Shown here: positions 6,221-13,971 of the stretch, piece after piece
How the letters are laid out: each line of letters opens with the position of its first letter
How positions within the stretch are numbered: the stretch's first letter is position 1
Origin: an uncultured Angelakisella sp.
Lineage (GTDB): Bacteria; Bacillota; Clostridia; Oscillospirales; Ruminococcaceae
Direction of reading: 5' to 3'
Assembly (NCBI GenBank): GCA_910585535.1
Contig: CAJUFK010000081.1
Location: forward strand, 1-15,648
Length of the DNA: 15,648 nt
Notes under the pieces: generated by a model
The model's database searches: none
Seen by the model: the letters and a program-made list of their open reading frames with translations, nothing else
What the model was told of the DNA's origin: nothing
Made by a program: the position numbers and the translations under genes

Positions 6221-7228
6221 TTGGGTGTAACCATCAAGGATGTAGCCCGGCGCACCGGACTTTCGGTGACGACGGTCTCTCTGGTCCTGAATAAAAAGGA
6301 GAGCCGTATCTCGGAGCGCACCCGGCAGCTGGTGGAAACGGCCGCCCAGGAGCTGAATTACACCCCCAACCAGACCGCTGTCAGCCTTGCCACCAAGCGG
6401 ACCCGGGTCATCGGCCTGCTGCTGCCGGAAACCGGGTACTACTACTACGCCGACCTGATCCATTCGGTGGAAAGCGCCTGCCGCAACGCAGGCTATTTTC
6501 TGACCCTGTCCATTGCAGGGCTGGATGAGGAGCAGATGGTGGAACAGATGGTAAACCTGGTCCGCCACCAAATCGACGGTCTCATTCTGGATCCCTCCTC
6601 CCTGGGAGAGGACGCCGACAGCTGTTTGGAGGTGCTGGAACAGCTAAAGCTGCCGGTGGTGCTGCTGGGCTGTGTCAACGCCCGGCTGCTGCCCAACTCC
6701 ATCGTCCCGGCCCACCGCCAGGGGGGATACCTGGCGGCCCGGCATCTGCTGGAACTGGGGCACCGCCAGGTGGGGTGCGCCTGCGGCCCCCTGAGCTGCA
6801 CCGCAGCCGCCGACTTTCTGCGGGGCTACCGGGAGGCGCTGGAGGAGTACGGTCTGGCATTCCGGGAGGAACTGGTTCAGGAGGGGGCGTACTCCCTGGA
6901 GCTGGGGGCTGCCGCCCTGGGGGAACTGCATCGGCAGGGGGTCACCGCCATTGCCGCCGGCTCCGACCTTATCGCCTGGGGGATCTGCCGGGCGGCGCGG
7001 CGGATGGGGCTTTCCATCCCCGAGGAGCTTTCGGTCACCGGATACGGGGACACCGCCGTCTCGGCGGGAATGGAGGTGCCGCTGACCAGTGTCTCTGTTC
7101 ATTTTGACCGCATCGCCCGCAAGGCGGTGAACCTCATCCGGCACCGGGAGGGCCTCTCCCCGGAGACAATCACCCCAACGCTGATCTGCCGGGAGAGTAC
7201 CCAAAAGCCAAAGGAGATGGTTTTATGA
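6221..7228 (+). CDS. LacI-family transcriptional regulator
   Basis: 335 residues from a TTG start, the typical length of the family. The start fits because GGAGGGG lies 6 nt upstream and the protein then begins MGVTIKDVARRTGLSVTTVS, the standard helix-turn-helix of LacI members (residues 3-24), with a YTPNQTAVSLA hinge region after it. The rest is a periplasmic-binding-protein-like ligand domain ending with the VSVHFDRIARKAVNLI signature. An in-frame ATG at 6050 lies upstream of the promoter and is not credible. The gene is divergent from the transporter, with LacI-like palindromes in between, so transporter control is a fair inference. Its TGA overlaps the sortase ATG. The inducer may be a sugar or the transported acid; unknown. 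Confidence 0.92.
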   Translation: MGVTIKDVARRTGLSVTTVSLVLNKKESRISERTRQLVETAAQELNYTPNQTAVSLATKRTRVIGLLLPETGYYYYADLIHSVESACRNAGYFLTLSIAGLDEEQMVEQMVNLVRHQIDGLILDPSSLGEDADSCLEVLEQLKLPVVLLGCVNARLLPNSIVPAHRQGGYLAARHLLELGHRQVGCACGPLSCTAAADFLRGYREALEEYGLAFREELVQEGAYSLELGAAALGELHRQGVTAIAAGSDLIAWGICRAARRMGLSIPEELSVTGYGDTAVSAGMEVPLTSVSVHFDRIARKAVNLIRHREGLSPETITPTLICRESTQKPKEMVL

Positions 7229-8298
7229 AAAAAAAGGCGGCTTTCTGCCTAACTCTGGCTCTAGTTTTTTCTTTTGCAGGGTGCGGCGGCCCCACCCCAG
7301 GCCCCGGTCTTCCGGCTTCGGCGGAGCCCCCCTCTGTTTTGGCGGAGGCGGAACCCCCGGAAGCGCCGCTCTCGGCCAGTACCGGCGGCAGTTCAGATGA
7401 GATCTCCTCCGCAGAGGAGGCCCCTCCTCCGGTCCAGCCCCCGGAGGAGGACGCCGCTGTTGTTCCCGATCCCCTGGACCAGGTGGAGGAAGCCCCCGAA
7501 ACGGTGCCGACGGAGGCCTCCCCTGCCCCGGAAAGCGCCGCCGGAAGTGGGGAGAGCCGTTCCGCCTGGACCCAGGGGGACCAGCGGACCTTTCTGGAGA
7601 TCCGGGAGGATATGGTAAAGAGCGCGGCGGCCTTCCGGGAGGTGAATCCCGACACAGTGGGGTGGCTCTACCTGGGGGGTACCACCATTGACAGCCCTGT
7701 CTTTCAGGTGGAGGACAACACCTACTACTTAAAGCACAACGACTACAAGGCGGAGGATGTAAACGGGGCCATCGTTTCCGACTTTCGCAACCGCCTCACC
7801 GGCCGGGACAGCCAGTCCCAAAACCTGGTCCTTTATGCCCACAGCAAGGACGAAAACCCCGATGGCGGAGTGGAAGCCTCCCGGGAGTTTGAGCATTTCA
7901 CCGAACTGAAGCGGTACCAGAAGAAGGACTACTGCCTTGCCCACCCCTATTTTCTTTTTGCCGCCGGGGAGGAAAGCATGGTCTTTGAGGTGTTCGCCGC
8001 CTTCCACACCAAGACCAGCTTTGTCTACAACATCCCCGACCCCAGCCGCAGCCAGATGGAGGCCATTCTGGCCGAGGCAAAAAAGAAAAGCCTTTTCGAC
8101 TTCGGGGTGGAGGTCACCGCCGATGACCGGATCATGACCCTGTCCACCTGCTGCCGGCGCATCGTCCCCACCTACCCCAACGGCTACCGCTTTGTGGTTA
8201 TGGGCCGCCTGGTGGAAAAGGGCCGCCCCCTGGAGTACGAAAACCGCACCGTCACCGAAAACCCCACGGCCCTATCCCCGTGGAACATCTACGAATAA
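7225..8298 (+). CDS. Class B-like sortase anchored as a lipoprotein
   Basis: 357 residues. The N-terminus (MKKK, hydrophobic core, FAGC) is a lipoprotein signal with acylated Cys20. A Pro/Glu/Ser-rich, acidic linker runs to about residue 115, then a sortase domain. Catalytic residues fit class B sortases: His206 in LYAHSKD, Cys309 in TLSTCC, Arg322 in NGYRFVV. The fold would cleave a sorting motif on surface proteins and link them to peptidoglycan or to each other. Usual class B enzymes have an N-terminal TM anchor and YGH rather than YAH at the histidine. AAGGAG lies 8 nt before the ATG, which overlaps the stop of the lacI-type gene. No sorting-signal substrate is encoded in the window. Confidence 0.88.
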   Translation: MKKKAAFCLTLALVFSFAGCGGPTPGPGLPASAEPPSVLAEAEPPEAPLSASTGGSSDEISSAEEAPPPVQPPEEDAAVVPDPLDQVEEAPETVPTEASPAPESAAGSGESRSAWTQGDQRTFLEIREDMVKSAAAFREVNPDTVGWLYLGGTTIDSPVFQVEDNTYYLKHNDYKAEDVNGAIVSDFRNRLTGRDSQSQNLVLYAHSKDENPDGGVEASREFEHFTELKRYQKKDYCLAHPYFLFAAGEESMVFEVFAAFHTKTSFVYNIPDPSRSQMEAILAEAKKKSLFDFGVEVTADDRIMTLSTCCRRIVPTYPNGYRFVVMGRLVEKGRPLEYENRTVTENPTALSPWNIYE

Positions 8299-8303
8299 CA
8301 AAA

Positions 8304-8341
8304 CACCGGCGGCGGGAGAAGTCCTTCTCCCGCCGCCGGTG
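8304..8341. terminator. Bidirectional hairpin between convergent genes
   Basis: An almost uninterrupted 18-bp inverted repeat (8304-8321 with 8324-8341) lies just after the sortase stop. On the minus strand it is followed by GTGTTTTGTT, a fair T-tract; on the plus strand by CTTTCCTTT. It can terminate both the sortase and the carboxypeptidase transcripts. Confidence 0.75.
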
Positions 8342-8423
8342 CTGCCTTTCCTTTGCCATCCAGCCCCGGATCTCCCGGGGAACCTCCCCGGTGAGGGAGA
8401 GGGCCCGGGCAACAAGGGAGACG

Positions 8424-9665
8424 CTATCCCATTGCGATGAGGGTCCGGCCCAGGATGCCCAGGGCCTTGCCAAAGCTCATCCGTTCCACCCCGGAGGCCG
8501 CCAGGATGGGGTACTCCGCCACCCGTTCCCCATCCACGCAGACGGCGATGGTCCCCAGCTCCTGCCCCTCCTCCACCGGAGCGGCTACCGATTCGGGTAG
8601 GATCACGTCCTGGGTGATGGCCTCCTTCTTCCCCTTCTCAATGAGGATGCCCTCCGGGGGCAGGCAGGTGACCTCCACCTGGGTCTCCACCCCGCCGGTC
8701 ACCGGCACCGGCAGGATATTTTCCGGCGGGACGAGGGCCGCCTTCATAAAGTTGGCAAAGCCCCAGTCCAGCAGGCTCCGGGCGGCGGCGAACCGGTGGT
8801 CGGAGGTGTCCGCCCCCATGACCACGGCGATGAGACCCAGGCCGTCCCGGGTGGCGGTGGCGGAAAGGCAGCTCCCCGCCCCGCTGGTGGTGCCGGTTTT
8901 AAGCCCTGTGGCCCCCTGGTAGAAGCGGACCAGGCGGTTGGTGTTCACCAGCTGGGTCTCCCCACCCCGAAGGGTTTCCATCCAAACGGTGGAGTAGTTC
9001 AGGATCAGGGGATGCTCCAAAAGGGCCCGGGACATGATGGCGATGTCCTTGGCGGTGGTGAGGTGGCCGTCGGAATCCAGGCCGGTGGCCCCCTGGAAGG
9101 TGGTATTGGTCATCCCCAGCTCCCGGGCTTTGTCGTTCATCAGCTGGACAAAGGCGGCCTCGCTGCCGGCGACATACTCGGCCAGGCAGACGGTGGCGTC
9201 GTTGGCGGAGGAGATGGCCGCCGCTTTCAGCAGGTCGTCCACCGTCATCTCCTCCCCGGGTTTCAGCCAGATCTGGCTCCCCCCGTAGCCGGAGGCGGTG
9301 TCGGAGCAGGTGACCTTATCGGTAAGGGCGATCTTGCCGCTGTCAATGGCCTCCATAATAAGGAGCAGGGACATGATTTTGGTGATGGAGGCAGGGGGCA
9401 GTTTTACATCCTCGTTTTCGGCGTAAAGGACCGCCCCTGTTCCCTGATCCATCAGGACGGCGGATTTCACCGGCAGGTCCACCCCGGGGGTGATGGCGGC
9501 GGCCATAGACACCTCCTCCTCAATGATCTCGTTGGTGATGGCGGCCATGGCAGCTTCGGCTTCCTCCATGGGCAGGTACCCGGCGGCCAGGGCCTGGCCG
9601 GGAAAGAGCAGGGCCCCTGCCAGGACAGCGCAGAAAAGCCTTTTTAAGAAATGGTGTCCGTTCAT
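8424..9665 (-). CDS. D-alanyl-D-alanine carboxypeptidase (PBP5/DacF family, S11)
   Basis: 413 residues. A signal peptide (about residues 1-27, ending ALA) is followed by a penicillin-binding transpeptidase-like domain with the three active-site motifs: Ser93-Ile-Thr-Lys96, Ser153-Ala-Asn155 and Lys256-Thr-Gly258. A C-terminal beta domain and a weak terminal helix follow. It trims the terminal D-Ala from peptidoglycan stem peptides outside the membrane. Start at ATG 9665: GAGGAGG sits 9 nt upstream, and the signal sequence starts properly there. In spore formers such enzymes include DacB and DacF of spore cortex synthesis and the vegetative DacA; the sequence alone does not separate these. It is convergent with the sortase. 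Confidence 0.95.
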   Translation of the reverse strand: MNGHHFLKRLFCAVLAGALLFPGQALAAGYLPMEEAEAAMAAITNEIIEEEVSMAAAITPGVDLPVKSAVLMDQGTGAVLYAENEDVKLPPASITKIMSLLLIMEAIDSGKIALTDKVTCSDTASGYGGSQIWLKPGEEMTVDDLLKAAAISSANDATVCLAEYVAGSEAAFVQLMNDKARELGMTNTTFQGATGLDSDGHLTTAKDIAIMSRALLEHPLILNYSTVWMETLRGGETQLVNTNRLVRFYQGATGLKTGTTSGAGSCLSATATRDGLGLIAVVMGADTSDHRFAAARSLLDWGFANFMKAALVPPENILPVPVTGGVETQVEVTCLPPEGILIEKGKKEAITQDVILPESVAAPVEEGQELGTIAVCVDGERVAEYPILAASGVERMSFGKALGILGRTLIAMG

Positions 9666-9949
9666 GTTTTGATTCCTCCTCGTTCCGTAACTATTGGACA
9701 CCCCATATATATGCCGCCCCCAGCCCGTCCCTTGCCTGGGGTGTGTCCCTAAAGCCGGGGAACCTGGATTTTTCGCAAGGGGGGGAGTGATTGCTGGGAG
9801 AAAAGCACAGGGAACTCTGACAGCCTGGCTTCGCCAGCCTTTCGAGCCCGTCGGCTACGCCGAATACCGTATGTATTCCGAGCATTTTCGATGCGGCAAG
9901 CCCTTCCGCTTAGGCCGGGACCTTAGGGCCGCGTTCTGGTTTTGCCAGC
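9666..9949. other. Non-coding intergenic region with several small hairpins
   Basis: No gene is apparent between the carboxypeptidase and the next promoter. Three back-to-back stem-loops stand out: CTGGC/GCCAG (9825-9829, 9833-9837), CGGC/GCCG (9852-9855, 9859-9862) and GAATAC/GTATTC (9862-9867, 9873-9878). The left end must hold the carboxypeptidase promoter on the minus strand, but no hexamer pair is convincing. No tRNA fold was found. Confidence 0.5.
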
Positions 9950-9979
9950 TTGGCATGACAGGGCTTTTTGTGGTATACT
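9950..9979 (+). promoter_or_regulatory. Promoter of the DUF2238-like gene
   Basis: TTGGCA (9950-9955), 18 nt, TATACT (9974-9979). The start near 9986 leaves a 30-nt leader with AAGGAGG before the ATG. Confidence 0.7.
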
Positions 9980-10015
9980 TGTATTGTTGGCATTCCCTGA
10001 AAGGAGGCTTTTCTT

Positions 10016-10741
10016 ATGAACGATTTCCGCACTCCCTCCCGCTGGCAGAAAAGGGTCTTCCTTTTTGTAGCCATTACGCTGGTGGCTTCCATCGTCTTTA
10101 TTTCCATCTCTATGGCCCTGGCCCCCACCGAACCGGACCCGGACCGGCCCAACCACCGGGTCAAGGGGGATTATGTCCTTATGCTGGCGCAATGTATCCT
10201 TGGGGTGTTCGCCCTGTCTCTCCCCAGTATGCTGCGGAGGCGGGTCCAGCTGGAAATCCCCTCCAATATGCTGATCCTGTACGCCGCCTTCCTATACTGC
10301 GCCATCTACCTGGGGGAGGTGCGGTCCTTCTATTACAACGTGGCCCATTGGGACACCATCCTTCATACCTTCAGCGGGGCGATGCTGGGGGCTCTGGGCT
10401 TCTCCTTCATTACATTCCTGAACCGAACCGACCGGGTGCCTATGAACCTCTCCCCTGTCTTTGTGGCTACCTTTGCCTTCTGCTTCGCCGTCACCCTGGG
10501 GGTCGTCTGGGAAATCTACGAGTTCACCGCCGACGGCATCCTCCACACCAATATGCAGAAGTTCGGCCTGGAGGACGGCACCCCCTTTCTGGGGCGGCTG
10601 GCCCTGGCGGACACCATGAAGGACCTTATCGTGGATACCATCGGCGCGGCAGTGATGTCGGTAATCGGATACGTTTCCCTGAAATACCAGAAGGGCTGGG
10701 TGGAAAAGCTTCTTCTCAAACGCCGCCATCATCACGGTTAA
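10016..10741 (+). CDS. Multi-pass membrane protein, YjdF/DUF2238-like
   Basis: 241 residues with about six hydrophobic segments (roughly 14-36, 51-70, 84-102, 116-136, 146-166, 205-223). Polar residues are spaced as in the DUF2238/YjdF group: Asp113 and His117-x3-Gly121 before TM4, Glu166 and Glu169 in WEIYEF at the end of TM5, and DTMKDLIVDTIGA (199-211) entering TM6. The family has no firmly established function. AAGGAGG is 8 nt upstream of the ATG and a sigma-A promoter precedes it. The two-component pair begins 66 nt downstream on the same strand, so a functional link is possible but unproven. Family assignment is by motif spacing, not by search. Confidence 0.7.
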   Translation: MNDFRTPSRWQKRVFLFVAITLVASIVFISISMALAPTEPDPDRPNHRVKGDYVLMLAQCILGVFALSLPSMLRRRVQLEIPSNMLILYAAFLYCAIYLGEVRSFYYNVAHWDTILHTFSGAMLGALGFSFITFLNRTDRVPMNLSPVFVATFAFCFAVTLGVVWEIYEFTADGILHTNMQKFGLEDGTPFLGRLALADTMKDLIVDTIGAAVMSVIGYVSLKYQKGWVEKLLLKRRHHHG

Positions 10742-10784
10742 TTCATCTTTTCTTCACCTGGCCGTCAAGCTGCTAAGGTAAAAT
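10742..10784 (+). promoter_or_regulatory. Possible response-regulator box and promoter before the two-component genes
   Basis: TTCATC (10742-10747) and TTCACC (10753-10758) are direct repeats with an 11-bp period, the spacing used by OmpR/PhoB-type dimers. TAAAAT at 10779-10784 could be the -10; there is no good -35, as expected for an activator-dependent promoter. Autoregulation is inferred only. Confidence 0.3.
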
Positions 10785-10807
10785 AGGTGCTGTAAGGAGG
10801 GTTGCTT

Positions 10808-11479
10808 ATGTACCATATTCTTGTGGTGGACGACGAGGACAATATCCGTCAGCTAATCAAAAAATATGCCAACTTTGAAGGCTACAAGGTCACAGAGGCC
10901 GCCGACGGCATGGAGGCCCTGGACATCTGCGCCCAATGCAGCTTTGACCTCATTATCATGGATGTGATGATGCCGGAGCTGGACGGTTTTTCCACCCTGC
11001 GCCAGCTGCGGCGGAAGGACCGGCGCACCCCTGTCCTTATGCTCTCCGCCCGGGGGGAGGAATACGACCGCATCCACGGGTTTGAGCTGGGGGTGGACGA
11101 TTACGTGGTAAAGCCCTTTTCCCCCAAGGAACTGATGCTCCGGGCGGCGGCCATCCTCCGCCGGGCAGGAGACCACGAGGATCTTCGCGAGACCTACACC
11201 ATCGACGGCATCACCGCCGACTTTACCAGCCGCCAGGTCTTTGTGGACGGTGTGCCGGTGGATATGCCCCCCAAGGAATACGACCTCTTTTTCTACCTGG
11301 TAAAGAACCGGAACATCGCCCTTTCCCGGGAAAAGCTGCTAAGCGACGTCTGGGGCTACGACTTCTACGGGGATGAGCGAACCTTGGATACCCATATCAA
11401 GCTGCTGCGAAAGTCCCTGGGGCCTTACAGCGGCCGCATCGTCACCCTGCGCGGGGTGGGGTACCGCTTTGAGGGGTAA
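10808..11479 (+). CDS. OmpR-family response regulator
   Basis: 223 residues. A receiver domain (1-118) has the acidic pocket Asp8-Asp9, phosphoacceptor Asp52 in IIMDVMMP, Ser80 as the switch residue and Lys102 in VVKPFSP. A winged-helix DNA-binding domain (about 128-223) ends with the usual DTHIKLLRKSLG...TLRGVGYRFEG. ATG 10808 is chosen over an in-frame TTG at 10802 since AAGGAGG sits 7 nt before it and MYHILVVDDE is the standard beginning. The 3' end overlaps the putative start of the kinase. Together they form one phosphorelay; the signal and targets are unknown. Confidence 0.95.
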   Translation: MYHILVVDDEDNIRQLIKKYANFEGYKVTEAADGMEALDICAQCSFDLIIMDVMMPELDGFSTLRQLRRKDRRTPVLMLSARGEEYDRIHGFELGVDDYVVKPFSPKELMLRAAAILRRAGDHEDLRETYTIDGITADFTSRQVFVDGVPVDMPPKEYDLFFYLVKNRNIALSREKLLSDVWGYDFYGDERTLDTHIKLLRKSLGPYSGRIVTLRGVGYRFEG

Positions 11480-12977
11480 GGGGAACTTCTGCCGGAGGCT
11501 GGGACAGCTGAGTCTCCGTTGGCAGGTTATGGCCTGCCTCACCGCCTTTGTGGCTGTGCTGATGCTTCTCCTCTGGCTTTTCCAGGTGGTGCTTCTGGAC
11601 AACTTCTACGAGGCTATCAAAACCCAGACCATCAAGAAAACGGCCCAGGCCATCGCCAGGAACATCGATCAGCAGGACATCTCCGACAAGCTGGACAGGC
11701 TGACCCGCCAGCCGGATATTTACGTCCGGATCTTTGACCGCCAGGGCGAAACGGTGTACAAGTCCCTTTCCGGCCCAATGAGCATGGTCCACGACATGGG
11801 CAGGGAGGAGGCCCTGGGCTTCTTCCAGACAGCGGAGGAAAACGGCGGTGCGGTGCTGGAGTTATTCCGCCAGGACTTCCCCAACCCCTTTGCCGACTCC
11901 GCCCCCAAGGAGGACTTCCGGGGGGACCGCGGCCGGTGGAAGAAGGAGGGGAAGCACACCACCTTGGTGGTCTGCGCCCAGCTGGTGGAAAGCAAGGAAC
12001 AGGGCACCCTGATGATCCTCCTAAGCAGCGCCCTGACCCCCCTGAACACCACGTCGGAGACGCTGAAAGTCCAGTTTTTGTGCATCGCGGCCATCCTGCT
12101 CCTGCTGTCGGCAGTAATCGCCTTCTTCCTTTCCAGGCGCATCGCCTCTCCCCTGGTGAGCTTGAGCCGCAGCGCCCGGGTTCTGGCCACAGGGCAGTAC
12201 GATGTCACCTTTGAGGGCGGGGGCTACCGGGAGGTTCAGGAACTTTCCGAAGCCCTGACCTACGCCGCCGGGGAACTCTCCAAGGTGGAGGGACTGCGCC
12301 AGGAACTTATCGCCAACGTCTCCCACGATCTTCGCACCCCTTTGACTATGATCGCGGGATACGGGGAGATGATGCGGGACATCCCGGGGGAAAACACCCC
12401 GGAAAACGTCCAAATCATCATCGACGAGACCCGAAGACTCACCGGTCTGGTCAACGATATGCTGGATCTGGGAAAGCTTCAGGCAGGGGCTCACACCCTA
12501 AACGCCGCCGCCCTTTCCCTCACCGATCTTGTGCGGGAAACGCTGCTGCGGTACCAGCAGCTGGTGGAGCGGGAGGGGTACCTCCTTCGCTTCTCCCCGG
12601 GGGAGGACGCCTTGGTGGAGGGGGACCGCTCCAAGCTTTCCCAGGTCATCTATAACCTTATTAACAACGCCATCAACTACACCGGGGAGGACAAGACGGT
12701 GACGGTGGAGCAGACCGTCCTGGATGGCTGGGTAACTTTGGCTGTACGGGACAGCGGCCCGGGCATCCCTCCGGAGCAGCTGCCTTATGTCTGGGACCGA
12801 TACTACAAGGCCCAAAAGGCCCACAAGCGGGCCGCGGTGGGCAGCGGCTTAGGGCTCTCCATTGTCCGGGGGGTGGTGGAGCTGCACCACGGGCGGTACG
12901 GTGTGGAAAGCGCCCCGGGGCAGGGCAGCCGCTTTTGGTTCAGCCTGCCGCTGCTGCCGGAGGAGGAAGAGGACTAG
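11469..12977 (+). CDS. Membrane sensor histidine kinase
   Basis: About 502 residues if TTG 11469 is the start (GGGGTGGGG lies 7 nt upstream); numbering follows that start. TM1 is about 22-44 and TM2 about 201-221, enclosing an extracytoplasmic sensor of about 155 residues. A HAMP linker follows, then a HisKA domain with His286 in NVSHDLRTPL, and a HATPase domain with N-box NLINNAINY (396-404), G1 DSGPGIP and G2 GSGLGLSI. It autophosphorylates and should serve the response regulator it overlaps. Start is uncertain: the next ATG (11529) falls inside TM1 with a poor binding site, and a CTG at 11508 is 9 nt after CGGAGG. Domain order and length are ordinary for the CssS/ResE-like group. Confidence 0.9.
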   Translation: MRGKGNFCRRLGQLSLRWQVMACLTAFVAVLMLLLWLFQVVLLDNFYEAIKTQTIKKTAQAIARNIDQQDISDKLDRLTRQPDIYVRIFDRQGETVYKSLSGPMSMVHDMGREEALGFFQTAEENGGAVLELFRQDFPNPFADSAPKEDFRGDRGRWKKEGKHTTLVVCAQLVESKEQGTLMILLSSALTPLNTTSETLKVQFLCIAAILLLLSAVIAFFLSRRIASPLVSLSRSARVLATGQYDVTFEGGGYREVQELSEALTYAAGELSKVEGLRQELIANVSHDLRTPLTMIAGYGEMMRDIPGENTPENVQIIIDETRRLTGLVNDMLDLGKLQAGAHTLNAAALSLTDLVRETLLRYQQLVEREGYLLRFSPGEDALVEGDRSKLSQVIYNLINNAINYTGEDKTVTVEQTVLDGWVTLAVRDSGPGIPPEQLPYVWDRYYKAQKAHKRAAVGSGLGLSIVRGVVELHHGRYGVESAPGQGSRFWFSLPLLPEEEED

Positions 12978-12988
12978 CCGTCCGGGGG

Positions 12989-13026
12989 CCTTCTTTCTTT
13001 GGCCCAGAAGGAAAAAAGTTTTTCCT
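12989..13026 (+). terminator. Weak hairpins after the kinase gene
   Basis: CCTTCT (12989-12994) pairs with AGAAGG (13006-13011), and an alternative AT-rich stem pairs AGGAAAAA (13009-13016) with TTTTTCCT (13019-13026). The T-stretch of the second stem could act as a terminator for the kinase. Mutually exclusive pairing is visible, but nothing shows it is used. Confidence 0.35.
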
Positions 13027-13092
13027 CCGGTGGGAATATTTTCCTTTTCTTTGGACAAGACTTCCGGTATCAACCAAAGGAGGGACAACCCG

Positions 13093-13713
13093 ATGAAAGA
13101 TACCGGTAAAAAAAACATCCGCCGCCGTTTGGACGCCGCCCTGGGAGGCGGGCTGCTGCTGGCGATGCTCCTCTGCCCCTTGGCGGGATTTGGCCAGCGA
13201 TGCGCCCAGGTACGGGAGGATGTACTGCGGCTCCACATCCTGGCAAACTCCGACAGCCCCGAAGATCAGGCGCTGAAGCTGCTGGTTCGGGACGCGGTGC
13301 TGGAGGAGACGGGGGAGCTGTTCTCCACTGCGGGGGATCTTGAGACGGCCCGGAAGCGGGCGGAGGAGAGCCTTCCCGCCATTGAGGAGATCGCCCGGCG
13401 GACCCTTCGGGAGGCGGGGCAGGAGACCTCGGTAAAGGGGGAAGTGACCCGGATGTACTTCAACACCCGGCAGTACGGGGACGAAACCCTGCCGGCGGGG
13501 GAATATGAGGCTTTGCGGCTGACCATCGGGGAGGCCAAGGGGCAAAACTGGTGGTGTGTGATGTTCCCTCCCTTGTGTGTACCGGCGGCGGCGCCGGAGG
13601 GGGAGGAAAGCAGCCAGGCCAAGGAAGAAATCGAAGCGCTGAATGAGCAGCCTCACTATCGACTGGCCTTTGCAACGGTAGAATGGGTGGAAGAACTGCT
13701 GGCGGCGGGTTAG
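13093..13713 (+). CDS. spoIIR: Stage II sporulation protein R
   Basis: 206 residues. SpoIIR is made in the forespore, exported across the membrane and triggers SpoIIGA to cleave pro-sigma-E in the mother cell. The diagnostic core is present: VLRLHILANSDSPEDQALK (44-62) after a hydrophobic N-terminal segment (about 18-33), then LPAGEYEALRLTIGEAKG (133-150) and NWWCVMFPPLC (152-162). ATG 13093 has AAAGGAGGG 8 nt upstream. The family normally needs sigma-F; a fair match to a sigma-F -10 lies at 13032-13041, but the matching -35 is lacking. It stands alone between the kinase and a palindrome-rich non-coding patch. Confidence 0.95.
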   Translation: MKDTGKKNIRRRLDAALGGGLLLAMLLCPLAGFGQRCAQVREDVLRLHILANSDSPEDQALKLLVRDAVLEETGELFSTAGDLETARKRAEESLPAIEEIARRTLREAGQETSVKGEVTRMYFNTRQYGDETLPAGEYEALRLTIGEAKGQNWWCVMFPPLCVPAAAPEGEESSQAKEEIEALNEQPHYRLAFATVEWVEELLAAG

Positions 13714-13716
13714 CAC

Positions 13717-13773
13717 CCGCAGGCAGACCCTCCCCGGCGGCGGCCCTGCGGCCGCAGGCACACCCTCCCCGCC
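13717..13773. repeat. Two imperfect 22-bp direct repeats
   Basis: CCGCAGGCAGACCCTCCCCG (beginning 13717) recurs at 13752 with one change in these 20 bases and another just beyond, a period of 35 bp. Between and after the units lie GC hairpins (GCGGCC/GGCCGC and GCCGC/GCGGC). No protein is encoded. It is the left part of a non-coding patch from 13714 to 13969. Confidence 0.65.
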
Positions 13774-13809
13774 GCTTCGCGGCTAAGGGTTGTGCAGGGG
13801 CATAGGTTG

Positions 13810-13915
13810 TGCCTGGAGTCGCAAGCAGTAGAAGGCGGGAAGTAGAAATCGCCCCTTGCCAGGTTGCGGGGGGCGATTTTGCGCTTCGGATGACACGCTG
13901 TTTAGACTCCAGGCA
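13810..13915. repeat. 106-bp nested palindrome
   Basis: Perfect 11-bp terminal inverted repeats (TGCCTGGAGTC at 13810-13820, GACTCCAGGCA at 13905-13915) enclose a perfect 10-bp inner inverted repeat (AAATCGCCCC at 13846-13855, GGGGCGATTT at 13870-13879). The arms between are 25 and 24 nt and can pair in part. The whole can form one long rod, like a miniature inverted-repeat element or a structured RNA. No duplicated target site is evident at its edges. Confidence 0.75.
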
Positions 13916-13951
13916 GGACCCACGATAACCACTGCGTAACGGAGGGTCGGC

Positions 13952-13969
13952 CGCCCGTCGCAACGGGCG
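13952..13969. repeat. Hairpin bounding the palindrome patch
   Basis: CGCCCGT (13952-13958) and ACGGGCG (13963-13969) form a perfect 7-bp stem with a CGCA loop. Another 5-bp pair (GACCC 13917-13921, GGGTC 13944-13948) lies before it. Recognisable DtxR-like coding sequence begins immediately to the right. Confidence 0.55.
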
Positions 13970-13971
13970 AA

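Noticed and set aside
9666..9720. Sporulation sigma promoter for the carboxypeptidase gene
   Set aside because: GCATA-like and ATA-rich segments are present on the minus strand but no pair has the right spacing and sequence.
9821..9900. tRNA-like fold suggested by a TTCGAGCC run
   Set aside because: No acceptor stem, anticodon arm or CCA-compatible end could be assembled.
13012..13041. Sigma-F promoter for spoIIR
   Set aside because: GGGAATATTT fits the -10 pattern, but the sequence 15 nt upstream is AAAAA, not the GTATA-like -35.
13460..13963. Long minus-strand open frame across the end of spoIIR and the palindrome patch
   Set aside because: It is antisense to spoIIR, low in protein-like features, and its openness follows from GC-rich third positions and palindromes.
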